Shown here: piece by piece, positions 1 through 8,524 of the stretch
Numbering within the stretch: the stretch's first letter is position 1
How the letters are laid out: the number at the start of each line of letters is the position of its first letter
Assembly: GCA_963648205.1 (NCBI GenBank)
Contig: CAVJCT010000057.1
Coordinates: forward strand, 1-64,000
Direction: 5' to 3'
DNA length: 64,000 nucleotides
Source: UBA1181 sp963648205
Lineage (GTDB): Bacteria; Bacteroidota; Bacteroidia; Bacteroidales; Paludibacteraceae
The notes under the pieces: generated by a model
What the model saw: only the letters and a program-made list of their open reading frames with translations
Databases searched by the model: none
Told to the model about the DNA's origin: nothing
Made by a program: the position numbers and the translations under genes

Positions 1-2
1 GA

Positions 3-1058
3 ATCCTTAAGTCGTTCTATGCTTCATTGAAAGATGCAGATGAAGATTTGCAGTTCGTCTTTTTAACTGGTGTTACGAAGTTTGCAAAAGTCAGTGTTTT
101 TAGTGGTTTTAACCAGCCAGATGACATCAGTTTGGATCGAAAATATGATACTTTGTGCGGTATTTCGGAGGACGAAATCGACATTTTTTTCCAAGAGCCT
201 GTTGCGGAGATGGCAGCGGATATGGGTGTCACGCCGTCTGAGGTGAAGGAGGAACTGAAGAAACAGTATGACGGTTACCATTTCAGTCGCCGATTGAGCG
301 AGGTCTACAACCCATTCAGTCTGCTTAGTGCCTTTAAAAAGAATGAAATCGGAAGGTATTGGTTTTCGTCTGGCACTCCGACCTACCTGATAAACTTGCT
401 TGATCGCGATAATGTCAATTTGGATGAATTGACGGGCAAATATTATTTTGTGGAGGAGTTTATGGATTTCAAGATGGACCGCGATGCACCGCTCCCAATG
501 CTCTATCAAAGTGGTTACTTGACGATAAAAGGCTACAATGCGAGAAAAAACATGTACTTGCTTGATATTCCGAATGAGGAGGTGAAGAGTGGCTTTATTC
601 CGCTTTTGGCAAGCAATTATTTCAAGTCGGAAGAAGTGTCTGGCAACTGGATTTCACAAATATCAGACGATTTGGATGCTGGTGATTTGGAGAGTTTCAG
701 GCAAAAACTGACCTCCTTCTTTGCCAGTGTACCATACAATCTTCGCACTAAACAAACCTCAGAACGCTACTTCCACTGCGCATTCTATTTGATTATGCGT
801 ATGGTTTCAACATTCCACATCTATACTGAGAAATGCCAGTCTCAAGGCCGAGTAGACTGTATCATTGAAACTGACAATTTCATCTACATCTTTGAATTTA
901 AATTAGACGGCACGGCAGAAGAGGCTTTGCAGCAAATTGAGGAGAAAGGGTATGCTCGAGAATATGCCTCAGGCACTCGCAAGATTTTCAAAATCGGTTG
1001 CAGTTTCTCTTCGGAGACGGGAACGATTGGGGAGTGGATGGTGAGTGAGAAAATTTGA
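3..1058 (+). CDS. AAA-ATPase-like / PD-(D/E)XK nuclease protein, 5' partial
   Basis: The reading frame is open to the left edge of the window, so the N-terminus with the P-loop is missing. What remains resembles the C-terminal two thirds of the AAA-ATPase-like + PDDEXK_9 (DUF1703) proteins that are multi-copy in Bacteroidales. The motif VFLTGVTKFAKVSVFS near the start is a hallmark of the ATPase part. The C-terminal nuclease-like core shows GRVDCIIETDNFIYIFEFK, that is D...E-x-K spacing typical of PD-(D/E)XK folds. Function is unknown; such proteins are usually viewed as accessory or selfish/defence-like. The gene is followed by the trp promoter and has no obvious terminator of its own. Family assignment is fairly secure, role is not. 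Confidence 0.8.
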   Translation: MLKSFYASLKDADEDLQFVFLTGVTKFAKVSVFSGFNQPDDISLDRKYDTLCGISEDEIDIFFQEPVAEMAADMGVTPSEVKEELKKQYDGYHFSRRLSEVYNPFSLLSAFKKNEIGRYWFSSGTPTYLINLLDRDNVNLDELTGKYYFVEEFMDFKMDRDAPLPMLYQSGYLTIKGYNARKNMYLLDIPNEEVKSGFIPLLASNYFKSEEVSGNWISQISDDLDAGDLESFRQKLTSFFASVPYNLRTKQTSERYFHCAFYLIMRMVSTFHIYTEKCQSQGRVDCIIETDNFIYIFEFKLDGTAEEALQQIEEKGYAREYASGTRKIFKIGCSFSSETGTIGEWMVSEKI

Positions 1059-1098
1059 TTTATTAGGAAATTTTAGCGTAAATTTTTTTCAATTCTTT

Positions 1099-1128
1099 TT
1101 GCTATTTCCAAAAAATCTATAAACTTTG
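1099..1128 (+). promoter_or_regulatory. Candidate promoter of the trp operon
   Basis: TTG at 1099-1101, a 19-nt spacer, then AAACTTTG at 1121-1128, one base off the Bacteroidota -7 consensus TAnnTTTG. Predicted transcription start is near 1133, leaving room for the whole leader peptide and attenuator before trpB. Confidence 0.5.
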
Positions 1129-1170
1129 CATCGTCAATCTGAAGAAAGGGTTGGCGTAACGTAAAAGAAA

Positions 1171-1245
1171 ATGTCAGTTAATATGATAGCAATAATGCAA
1201 AATAATTCTTGGTGGTGGCGCTTACAAATTCCAATTTGTGAGTGA
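1171..1245 (+). CDS. trpL: trp operon leader peptide (24 aa, three consecutive Trp)
   Basis: A short open frame ATG...TGA that reads MSVNMIAIMQNNSWWWRLQI and ends PICE. In-frame ATG codons also occur at 1183 and 1195, so the true start may be any of the three; all include the run of three TGG codons at 1210-1218. The codons lie immediately before the 5' arm of a hairpin (1221-1229 with 1234-1242) and about 55 nt before an intrinsic terminator. This is the arrangement expected of a ribosome-mediated attenuator: stalling at Trp codons when charged tRNA-Trp is scarce frees the 3' arm to form an antiterminator. The peptide itself probably has no other function. Confidence 0.85.
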   Translation: MSVNMIAIMQNNSWWWRLQIPICE

Positions 1246-1310
1246 CGCTCGTTTTGTATTATAGCAAAGTTTTAAAAAGCCCGTCGTACTCACGACGGGC
1301 TTTTTCTTTT
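1221..1310 (+). promoter_or_regulatory. trp attenuator: 1:2 hairpin, antiterminator and intrinsic terminator
   Basis: Three mutually exclusive structures can be drawn. Pause hairpin: 1221-1229 pairs with 1234-1242 (9 bp, loop UCCA). Terminator: 1274-1287 pairs with 1292-1305 (14 bp, loop ACUC) and runs into a U-rich tract to 1312. Antiterminator: GTGAGTGACG at 1238-1247 pairs with 1282-1293 (10 bp with a 2-nt bulge at 1286-1287), using the 3' arm of the pause hairpin and the 5' arm plus loop of the terminator. Together with the Trp-rich leader peptide this gives classical tryptophan attenuation control of trpBEGDCFA. Confidence 0.85.
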
Positions 1311-1361
1311 TTATGTGTCTGACAAATAATTTGATAATAAAAACAAAAAAATAGATGTACT

Positions 1362-2555
1362 ATGGCAAAGAAGTATGATGTTAACGAGAGAGGCTACTAC
1401 GGTGAGTTCGGTGGTGCCTACGTTCCTGAGATTCTTTACAAATGTGTGAAAGACCTGAAGGCTAACTACCTTAAAATCATGAACGAACCTGATTTTCAGG
1501 CGCAGTTGAACCAATTGCTCCACGACTATGTGGGTCGTCCAACTCCGCTCTACTTCGCAAGCCGCCTCTCCGAGCAGGTGGGCGCGCGTGTCTACCTCAA
1601 GCGTGAGGATTTGTGCCATACGGGTGCGCATAAGTTGAATAACGCCTTGGGTCAGATGCTCTTGGCAAAACGTATGGGCAAGACGCGTATCGTGGCTGAG
1701 ACAGGTGCTGGTCAACATGGTGTGGCTACGGCTACGGTTTGTGCGTTGATGAACTTAGAGTGTGTGGTCTACATGGGTGAGACGGATGTGAAACGTCAGT
1801 TCCTGAATGTGCAACGTATGAAGATGCTCGGCGCGAAGGTCGTCCCCGTTACTTCTGGTAACAAAACATTGAAGGATGCCACCAACGAGGCTATCCGCGA
1901 CTGGTGCTGCAACCCTTCTAACACTTTCTATATCATCGGTTCCGTTGTAGGTCCGGATCCTTATCCTGATATGGTGGCTCGCTTTCAATCTGTCATCAGT
2001 GCCGAAATCAAAAAACAGTTGAAAGAGCAAGAGGGTCGCGAGAACCCCGACTACTTGATTGCCTGCGTGGGTGGCGGTAGCAATGCTGCGGGTACTTTCT
2101 ACCACTACTTAGACGATGAGAATGTGAAACTTATTGAGGCTGAGGCTGGTGGACATGGAATCGAGTCGGGCGAGAGTGCCGCAACCATCCACTTGGGTCG
2201 TTTGGGTGTTCTCCACGGAAGCAAGATTCTCGTGATGCAGACGGAAGATGGTCAGATTGTCGAGCCTTACTCCATCTCCGCAGGTTTGGACTATCCTGGT
2301 ATCGGTCCGCTTCACTGCCATTTGGCTAAGACGGGTCGTGCCGAGGTTTTTGCAATCAACGACGATGAGGCTATGGATGCTGCCCTGAATCTTTCTCGTT
2401 TGGAGGGTATCATTCCTGCCATCGAAAGTTCTCACGCTTTGGCTACTTTGAAGAAGATGACTTTCAAGCCAACCGACGTGGTTGTCGTTACTGTTTCTGG
2501 TCGTGGCGATAAGGATATGAACACATTCTCAACCTATTTCGCCGATCGTTTCTAA
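1362..2555 (+). CDS. trpB: Tryptophan synthase beta chain
   Basis: Converts indole and L-serine to L-tryptophan in the cytoplasm using pyridoxal phosphate, in complex with TrpA. The 397-residue product has the usual TrpB length and the PLP-binding motif HTGAHKLNNALGQ with the Schiff-base lysine at about residue 91, plus the glycine-rich phosphate loop GGGSNAAG and the terminal SGRGDKD. First structural gene of the operon, 50 nt downstream of the attenuator terminator; trpE follows after 19 nt. Having trpB first and trpA last is the usual arrangement in Bacteroidota. Expression is predicted to depend on read-through of the attenuator. Confidence 0.98.
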   Translation: MAKKYDVNERGYYGEFGGAYVPEILYKCVKDLKANYLKIMNEPDFQAQLNQLLHDYVGRPTPLYFASRLSEQVGARVYLKREDLCHTGAHKLNNALGQMLLAKRMGKTRIVAETGAGQHGVATATVCALMNLECVVYMGETDVKRQFLNVQRMKMLGAKVVPVTSGNKTLKDATNEAIRDWCCNPSNTFYIIGSVVGPDPYPDMVARFQSVISAEIKKQLKEQEGRENPDYLIACVGGGSNAAGTFYHYLDDENVKLIEAEAGGHGIESGESAATIHLGRLGVLHGSKILVMQTEDGQIVEPYSISAGLDYPGIGPLHCHLAKTGRAEVFAINDDEAMDAALNLSRLEGIIPAIESSHALATLKKMTFKPTDVVVVTVSGRGDKDMNTFSTYFADRF

Positions 2556-2574
2556 TCTAATTTGAATCTGAATT

Positions 2575-3969
2575 ATGTATAAATACAAGGTAAATAGTAA
2601 GACGATGCTGGGCGACCTCCACACGCCTGTCAGCACCTACTTGAAACTGCGCGACCTCTACTCTCAGAGTTCTTTGATGGAGAGTTCAGACTATCACGGA
2701 AGCGAGAACAATCGTTCGTTCGTCGCTATCTGTCCAATCGCCAGTGTGTCGGTATCTCACGGAAAGTCGGTTTCCGTTTTCCCAGATAAGAAAGAATCTC
2801 ATCACGATATTTCAAAGACTTTCGGTGTGGATGCTGCCATCAACGAGTTTTTGAAAGCCTTCGAGGTTACTGGTGAATATGCCCACTACGCAGGCTTGAG
2901 AGGCTACACCACCTTCAACGCAGTTCGCTATTTCGAGGGTATCCCTGTGAAGGATAGCAAGGCGGAGAAGAACGATGCGCCAGATGTTTGCTACATTTTG
3001 TTTAAGTATATCGTAGTCTTCAACGATTTCAAGCATGAGATGGTGTTGCTCGAGTTGTTGGAGGATGGCGAAGAGAGTCGCTTAGACTGGTTGGAACAGA
3101 AAATCAAAGGTGGTCAGCCTACGGAATATGCGTTTCAGACGGTAGGGCAGACCTACAGCACGTTGACCGACGAAGAGCATAAGGCGAATATCCGTAAGGG
3201 AATTGCCCACTGCATGCGTGGCGATGTCTTCCAAATCGTGTTGTCTCGCCGTTTCATTCAGAAATACAAAGGAGATGACTTCAAACTCTACCGTGCGTTG
3301 CGAAGCATCAATCCTTCTCCGTATTTGTTCTATTTCGATTTCGGTGGATTCAGAATCTTGGGTTCATCCCCTGAGACTCACTGCCGTATTGAGGATGGTC
3401 GCGCCTACATCGACCCTATCGCAGGAACGACGAAACGTACGGGCGACAAAGCCGAAGACGAGCGTTTGGCAGTTGCCCTCTTGGCAAATCCAAAGGAGAA
3501 TGAGGAACACGTTATGTTGGTCGATTTGGCAAGAAACGACCTCAGTCGCAACTGCAACCATGTGAAAGTCGACTTCTACAAAGAAGCACAGTTCTACAGC
3601 CACGTCATCCACTTGGTGAGTCGTGTGAGCGGTGATATGAAGCCTGAAGCCGACCCAGTGAAAGCGTTCATCGACACCTTCCCTGCTGGTACGTTGAGCG
3701 GTGCGCCTAAAGTGCGTGCGATGCAGTTGATCAGCGAAATCGAGCCTCACAACCGTGGTGCTTACGGAGGTTGCGTCGGCACTATCTGCTTCGACGGTTC
3801 GCTCAACCAAGCCATCACCATCCGTACGTTCGTAAGCCGTAACAACGAGTTGTGGTTCCAAGCTGGTGGCGGTATCGTTGCCAAAGGCGATGAGGAATAC
3901 GAGTTGCAGGAGGTGAATAATAAATTAGGTGCATTGAAGAAAGCCATCGTGATGGCGGAGACAATTTAA
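2575..3969 (+). CDS. trpE: Anthranilate synthase component I
   Basis: Chorismate-binding large subunit that makes anthranilate from chorismate and ammonia supplied by TrpG; first committed step of tryptophan synthesis. 464 residues, typical length. The chorismate-binding fold is evident from PAGTLSGAPKVRAMQLI and GAYGGCVGTI near residues 365-400, and the N-terminal SLMESSD segment corresponds to the LLES-type motif that binds feedback tryptophan in other TrpE proteins, so feedback inhibition is likely. Sits 19 nt after trpB and 15 nt before trpG. Could be confused with PabB, but the operon context settles it. Confidence 0.97.
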   Translation: MYKYKVNSKTMLGDLHTPVSTYLKLRDLYSQSSLMESSDYHGSENNRSFVAICPIASVSVSHGKSVSVFPDKKESHHDISKTFGVDAAINEFLKAFEVTGEYAHYAGLRGYTTFNAVRYFEGIPVKDSKAEKNDAPDVCYILFKYIVVFNDFKHEMVLLELLEDGEESRLDWLEQKIKGGQPTEYAFQTVGQTYSTLTDEEHKANIRKGIAHCMRGDVFQIVLSRRFIQKYKGDDFKLYRALRSINPSPYLFYFDFGGFRILGSSPETHCRIEDGRAYIDPIAGTTKRTGDKAEDERLAVALLANPKENEEHVMLVDLARNDLSRNCNHVKVDFYKEAQFYSHVIHLVSRVSGDMKPEADPVKAFIDTFPAGTLSGAPKVRAMQLISEIEPHNRGAYGGCVGTICFDGSLNQAITIRTFVSRNNELWFQAGGGIVAKGDEEYELQEVNNKLGALKKAIVMAETI

Positions 3970-3984
3970 TAAAGATTAAAATTT

Positions 3985-4548
3985 ATGAAAGTAGTAATTA
4001 TTGATAATTATGACTCCTTTACATACAATCTCCGTCATTTGGTAGAGGAGTTGGGTGCAGAGGTTGATGTGATTCGCAACGACCAGTTTGATTTGGGCGA
4101 CCTTGAGAAATATGACAAAATCATCCTCTCGCCTGGACCAGGTATTCCATCGGAGGCTGGTCTGTTGTTGGATGTGATTCGCACCTACGCAGGCAAGAAG
4201 AGCATGTTGGGTGTGTGCTTGGGTCATCAGGCGATTGGCGAGGCTTTCGGTTCTAAACTGACTAACTTGAGCCACGTTTTCCACGGGGTGCAGACACCAG
4301 TCGACATTGTTGCCGAAGATCCAATTTTCGCAGGTTTGCCAAAAGAATTCCCTGTTGGTCGCTACCATTCTTGGGTGATTGATGATAAAAATCTCTCGCC
4401 TGATTTGGAAATCACTGCTGTCAGCAAGGAGGGTCAGATCATGGCAGTGCGTCATCGTACGTTGGACATCCATGGCATTCAGTTTCACCCTGAGTCGGTG
4501 TTGACTCCCGATGGAAAGGTCATTGTCGGCAATTTCTTGAAGCTTTAA
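3985..4548 (+). CDS. trpG: Anthranilate synthase component II (glutamine amidotransferase)
   Basis: Class I glutamine amidotransferase supplying ammonia to TrpE. 187 residues, a stand-alone TrpG not fused to TrpD. The catalytic triad is visible: Cys78 in LGVCLGHQAIG, and His168 and Glu170 in HGIQFHPES. The oxyanion-loop motif SPGPGIPSEAG is at 49-59. Between trpE and trpD with short spacers. In some bacteria this subunit is shared with PabB for folate synthesis; nothing here shows whether that holds. Confidence 0.96.
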   Translation: MKVVIIDNYDSFTYNLRHLVEELGAEVDVIRNDQFDLGDLEKYDKIILSPGPGIPSEAGLLLDVIRTYAGKKSMLGVCLGHQAIGEAFGSKLTNLSHVFHGVQTPVDIVAEDPIFAGLPKEFPVGRYHSWVIDDKNLSPDLEITAVSKEGQIMAVRHRTLDIHGIQFHPESVLTPDGKVIVGNFLKL

Positions 4549-4572
4549 ACTACAACGAAAGGAAAAATCATT

Positions 4573-5568
4573 ATGAAACAGATATTAGAAAAATTGTTTT
4601 GTAGAGAAGAGTTGACTCGCAGCGAGGCAACCGAACTCTTATCCAATATAACGAAGGGAGTTTATCCCGACACGCAGGTGGCTGCTTTGCTCTCGGTCTT
4701 CCGTATGCGCGATGTCTCTGTCGAGGAGTTGATTGGCTTCCGTCAGGCGTTGATCGATACGCAGAAACCGTTGGATTTCTCAGCCTACAACCCGATTGAT
4801 ATTGTCGGTACGGGTGGAGACGGCAAGAATACCTTCAACATCTCCACTTGCTCGTGCGTTGTTGTGGCAGCCGCAGGCTATAAGGTGGCAAAACACGGCA
4901 ACTATGGCGCATCGTCGGTGAGTGGTGCCAGTAACGTGATTGAGTTGCACGGTGTGAAATTCACGACAGATGAAAGTCAGTTGAGGCGTTCTATCGAAGA
5001 GTGTGGCATGGCATATATGCATGCACCTCTGTTCACGCCGGCGTTGAAGAGTGTGGCAGGCATCCGCAAGAGTTTGCAGTTCCGCACGGTATTCAATTTG
5101 CTTGGTCCATTGGTGAACCCTTGTCGCCCAGCCAATCAGTTGCTCGGCACGGCAGACCTCAACCAATTGCGACTCTACACCAACGTGTTCCAAACCCTGA
5201 ATATGAATTATGGCGTCGTAACCAGTTTGGATGGATATGATGAAATCTCATTGACGAGCGATTTCAAGGTTTCTACCAACAGCAGCGAGAAGGTTTATAC
5301 TCCAGAGCAGATTGGTATGAAACGCATCGCACAGTCTGATATTTTCGGTGGAAAAACGCCAGAAGATGCTAAGCAAATCTTCGATAATATCTTGTCTAAC
5401 AAGGCTTTAGAGGCTCAGAAGAATTGCGTCATTGCCAATGTAGGTTTCGCCATCCACACGATCAATCAATCGAAGAGTATCGACGACTGTTTGGCAGAGG
5501 CTCGCGAGACTATCGAAAGCGGTAAGGCTCTTGCAACATTGAAGAAATTCATTGCCCTCAATTCGTAA
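4573..5568 (+). CDS. trpD: Anthranilate phosphoribosyltransferase
   Basis: Transfers the phosphoribosyl group of PRPP to anthranilate. 331 residues, normal for TrpD. The PRPP-binding glycine loop GTGGDGKNTFNIST lies at 79-92, followed by KHGNYGASSVSGASNVIE around 107-124, both diagnostic for the family. Fourth gene of the trp operon, 24 nt after trpG. Confidence 0.97.
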   Translation: MKQILEKLFCREELTRSEATELLSNITKGVYPDTQVAALLSVFRMRDVSVEELIGFRQALIDTQKPLDFSAYNPIDIVGTGGDGKNTFNISTCSCVVVAAAGYKVAKHGNYGASSVSGASNVIELHGVKFTTDESQLRRSIEECGMAYMHAPLFTPALKSVAGIRKSLQFRTVFNLLGPLVNPCRPANQLLGTADLNQLRLYTNVFQTLNMNYGVVTSLDGYDEISLTSDFKVSTNSSEKVYTPEQIGMKRIAQSDIFGGKTPEDAKQIFDNILSNKALEAQKNCVIANVGFAIHTINQSKSIDDCLAEARETIESGKALATLKKFIALNS

Positions 5569-5601
5569 ATCGCATTGTTTATCTGATAAAATTCATTGAT
5601 T

Positions 5602-6396
5602 ATGAGTTATTTAGATACGATAGTAGCCAATAAAAGAGAGGAGTTGGTGGCGTTGAAAGCGCAGCACAGCGAGTCTTATTGGGGGCAACAGCCATATTTC
5701 GCAAGAAAATGCAACTCCATGCGCAAAAGTTTGGAGTTGTCTGACACGGGCATCATCTCGGAGTTCAAGCGCAAATCACCTTCCAAAGGTTTCATCAAGG
5801 AGGATGGCGACCCTACCTTGATCATTCCCGGCTATGAGTCGAATGGTGCGAGCGGTGTTTCCATCTTGCAAGACAAAAAGTTCTTTGCAGGTGGCTACGA
5901 GGATATGTTGGCAGTGCGCTCGAAGGTCAATCTGCCACTGCTCTTCAAAGAGTTCATCGTTGATGAATATCAGTTGACGATGGCGAAGGGTTGTGGTGCC
6001 GACATCGTGTTGCTCATCGCCTCCGTTCTCTCGACGGACGAGTGCAAGCGTTTGGCAAGGAAAGCGCACGAGTTGGGTTTGGAAACGCTCCTCGAACTTC
6101 ACGAGAATGGCGAATCCGACCATATCGACGAGAATATCGATGTGGTGGGCATCAACAACCGCAATCTGAAGACCTTCGAGGTCAACTTGGAGGCTTCCAT
6201 CCGTCTTTGCCACGAGATTCCCGATGATTATCTCAAAATCTCGGAAAGTGGCATTTCGCAACCCGAAACCGTCATTCGCCTTCGCAAAGAGGGCTTTCGA
6301 GGCTTCTTGATGGGCGAGAATTTCATGAAGACGGAAAATCCCCCTTTGGCACTCAAACAGTTTATTGAGCAGGTGCAACTTCTTCAAAATCAATAA
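5602..6396 (+). CDS. trpC: Indole-3-glycerol phosphate synthase
   Basis: Closes the indole ring of carboxyphenylaminodeoxyribulose phosphate to give indole-3-glycerol phosphate. TIM-barrel enzyme of about 264 residues. Family motifs: SEFKRKSPSKG with the catalytic lysine, LLFKEFIVDEYQ, VVGINNRNLKTFEV and SESGIS. The ATG at 5602 is preferred over an in-frame TTG two codons upstream because it gives the standard N-terminus MSYLDTIVANKREEL. Separate gene from trpF, unlike the fused enzyme of enterobacteria. Confidence 0.96.
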   Translation: MSYLDTIVANKREELVALKAQHSESYWGQQPYFARKCNSMRKSLELSDTGIISEFKRKSPSKGFIKEDGDPTLIIPGYESNGASGVSILQDKKFFAGGYEDMLAVRSKVNLPLLFKEFIVDEYQLTMAKGCGADIVLLIASVLSTDECKRLARKAHELGLETLLELHENGESDHIDENIDVVGINNRNLKTFEVNLEASIRLCHEIPDDYLKISESGISQPETVIRLRKEGFRGFLMGENFMKTENPPLALKQFIEQVQLLQNQ

Positions 6397-6420
6397 TCTC
6401 ACAAAATCAATAAAAGGACT

Positions 6421-7044
6421 ATGCAGACGTTGATTAAAGTGTGTGGCATGCGCGACGAGCAGAACATCCGTCAGTTGCTGGCTCTGCAACCCGATTTCAT
6501 GGGAATGATTTTCTTCCCGAAATCTCCACGCTTTGTGCCAGACGAGATGAGCGAGCAGTTGAATTTCGACTTTGGCAAAACAAAGAAAATCGGTGTGTTC
6601 GTCAATTATGCTGAAGAGCAGATTCTCAGAATCGTCAACCTTTTCCATTTGGATGGTGTACAGTTGCACGGAAATGAATCGCCAGAGTTGTGCAAAAGTC
6701 TGAAAGACAAAGGATTACTCGTCTTGAAAGCCTTTGGCATCAGTTCTGAAGAGGATTTTGGAAAGTGCGAAGAGTACCAAAAAGTTTGTGATTTTCTACT
6801 ATTCGACACGAAGGCAAAGAGTTACGGAGGCACTGGTTGCAAGTTCGATTGGGAACTGTTGACGCACTATCAAGGCGAGTTGCCGTTCCTGCTCAGTGGC
6901 GGACTCTCAGAGGTAGATGCCGAAGCGGTGAAAGCCTTCAACCATCCCAAAATGGTGGGCATCGACTTGAACAGTCGCTTTGAGATTTCGCCTGCATTGA
7001 AAGACGTTGAGCGATTGAAGAAAATGTTCCAATTGATTCGATAA
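6421..7044 (+). CDS. trpF: Phosphoribosylanthranilate isomerase
   Basis: Amadori rearrangement of N-(5'-phosphoribosyl)anthranilate, the step between TrpD and TrpC. 207 residues, a compact TIM barrel. The catalytic cysteine is in IKVCGMRDEQNI at the N-terminus and the general-acid aspartate in LLFDTKAKSYGGTG; SGGLS near residue 160 binds phosphate. Lies 24 nt after trpC and 36 nt before trpA in the operon. Confidence 0.96.
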   Translation: MQTLIKVCGMRDEQNIRQLLALQPDFMGMIFFPKSPRFVPDEMSEQLNFDFGKTKKIGVFVNYAEEQILRIVNLFHLDGVQLHGNESPELCKSLKDKGLLVLKAFGISSEEDFGKCEEYQKVCDFLLFDTKAKSYGGTGCKFDWELLTHYQGELPFLLSGGLSEVDAEAVKAFNHPKMVGIDLNSRFEISPALKDVERLKKMFQLIR

Positions 7045-7080
7045 AATCATAATTAATTTTGAAATAAAAAACTAACAGAT

Positions 7081-7854
7081 ATGGATAGAATAGCAAAACT
7101 TTTTTCAGAGACTAAAGGAAATTTATTGTCAGTCTATTTCACCGCAGGCTTTCCAAAATTGGATAGCACAGTGGAGGTCATCAAGGAGTTGGATGCTGCT
7201 GGCGTGAACATGGTCGAAATCGGTGTTCCGTTTTCCGACCCAATGGCAGACGGACCCGTTATCCAAGCCAGTAGCCAAAAGGCGTTGAACAATGGAATGT
7301 CGCAGAAATTGCTTTTCGAGCAGTTGAAAGACATCCGCAAGGTGACGGATATGCCGTTGATTTTGATGGGCTACCTCAACACTGCCATGCAATTCGGTTT
7401 TGAGAACTACTGCAAGAAGGCAGCCGAGGTGGGTGTCGATGGCTTCATCATCCCAGATATTCCGTTGGAGGAGTACGAGGCACAGTACAAACCAATCGCC
7501 GAGAAATACGGAATCAAGTTCATCTTGTTGGTAACGCCAGAGACGACCGACGAGCGCATCCGTCAGATCGATGACATCAGTACGGGCTTCGTTTACATGG
7601 TCTCTTCAGCCTCAACAACTGGTGCGCAGAAGAGTTTCAACGAGGAAAAGCAAGCCTACTTCAAGCGTATCTCTGATATGAAGTTGAAGAATCCGACCCT
7701 CGTAGGTTTTGGCGTTTCCAACAAGGAGACTTATGACGCGGCCTGCAAATATTCAAGAGGCGCCATCATCGGAAGTGCCTTCGTGAAATGTTTGTCAGAG
7801 CAGCCCACCATCAAGGAGGCAGTTGCTAAGTTGATTGACAATTTGAAGCACTAA
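7081..7854 (+). CDS. trpA: Tryptophan synthase alpha chain
   Basis: Splits indole-3-glycerol phosphate to indole, which is channelled to TrpB. 257 residues, normal length. Both catalytic acids are present: Glu46 and Asp57 in VEIGVPFSDPMADGP. The motifs GFIIPDIPLEE and YMVSSASTTGA follow as in the family. Last gene of the operon; a hairpin at 7901-7930 probably ends the transcript. Confidence 0.97.
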   Translation: MDRIAKLFSETKGNLLSVYFTAGFPKLDSTVEVIKELDAAGVNMVEIGVPFSDPMADGPVIQASSQKALNNGMSQKLLFEQLKDIRKVTDMPLILMGYLNTAMQFGFENYCKKAAEVGVDGFIIPDIPLEEYEAQYKPIAEKYGIKFILLVTPETTDERIRQIDDISTGFVYMVSSASTTGAQKSFNEEKQAYFKRISDMKLKNPTLVGFGVSNKETYDAACKYSRGAIIGSAFVKCLSEQPTIKEAVAKLIDNLKH

Positions 7855-7900
7855 GATTCGGGAAAATAGGAAGACCGACAATACAAAAATGGTGATGAAG

Positions 7901-7940
7901 ACGCACGTCAGATATTTTTCTGATGTGCGTTTCGTTGTTC
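7901..7940 (+). terminator. Hairpin after trpA, probable operon terminator
   Basis: Arms 7901-7912 and 7919-7930 pair over 12 bp with one G-U wobble and a 6-nt loop, followed by a moderately T-rich stretch. Located 46 nt after the trpA stop codon. Confidence 0.6.
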
Positions 7941-7953
7941 TTAGCGTCTCTTG

Positions 7954-7984
7954 TTGCATAAAACAAGAATTTTAACTATATTCG
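7954..7984 (+). promoter_or_regulatory. Candidate promoter of the dksA-lspA operon
   Basis: TTG at 7954-7956, a 20-nt spacer, then TATATTCG at 7977-7984, one mismatch from TAnnTTTG. It would give a leader of about 115 nt before the ATG at 8104. Confidence 0.4.
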
Positions 7985-8103
7985 CACGTCGCAAAACGAG
8001 AGGGTTTTTGCTCAATAAAATTGCAAGGGTGTTTGTGAATATTGACAATTGTCTGTCTCGAAAGCGATGAGTACTCTATTTAAAACAAAAACTACTTAAA
8101 TCT

Positions 8104-8484
8104 ATGGCAGAGAAGACACGATATTCCGACGAAGAGTTGGAGATGTTCAAGGAGGTGATTCTTGAAAAATTGGCTGCTGCAAAGCGTGATTATGAGATTT
8201 TCAGAAATAGTATGGCGAGTGTCGATGGCAATGATGTGTCTGACACCATGCCAACTTTGAAATTATTGGACGAGGGCGCGGTGAATGCCACGAAAGAGGA
8301 GTCTGGACGGTTGGCTCAGCGTCAGTTGAAGTTCATCCAGCATTTGGAGTCTGCTTTGGTGCGCATCGAGAATAAAACCTACGGAATCGACCGTGTTACG
8401 GGTAAACTGATTCCGAAAGAACGTTTGTTGGCTGTGCCTCACGCTACTTTGAGTGTAGAGTCAAAAGAGAAAGGCAAAAGATAA
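8104..8484 (+). CDS. DksA/TraR-family regulator lacking zinc-finger cysteines
   Basis: 126-residue protein with the coiled-coil N-terminus and C-terminal motif YGIDRVTGKLIPKERLLAVP that identify the DksA/TraR family, whose members bind the secondary channel of RNA polymerase. Where classical members have a C4 zinc finger, this protein has no cysteine at all: the usual GICxxTG is GIDRVTG and the C-terminal pair is absent. Bacteroidota members are generally cysteine-poor, so the fold is probably held without zinc. First gene of a cluster with lspA and a DUF4296 lipoprotein, a layout common in Bacteroidales downstream of ileS. Role in stringent or growth-rate control is inferred. Confidence 0.85.
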   Translation: MAEKTRYSDEELEMFKEVILEKLAAAKRDYEIFRNSMASVDGNDVSDTMPTLKLLDEGAVNATKEESGRLAQRQLKFIQHLESALVRIENKTYGIDRVTGKLIPKERLLAVPHATLSVESKEKGKR

Positions 8485-8524
8485 TCGCAAGTAATTAGAA
8501 ACCAACGAAATACAGTAACAAAAG

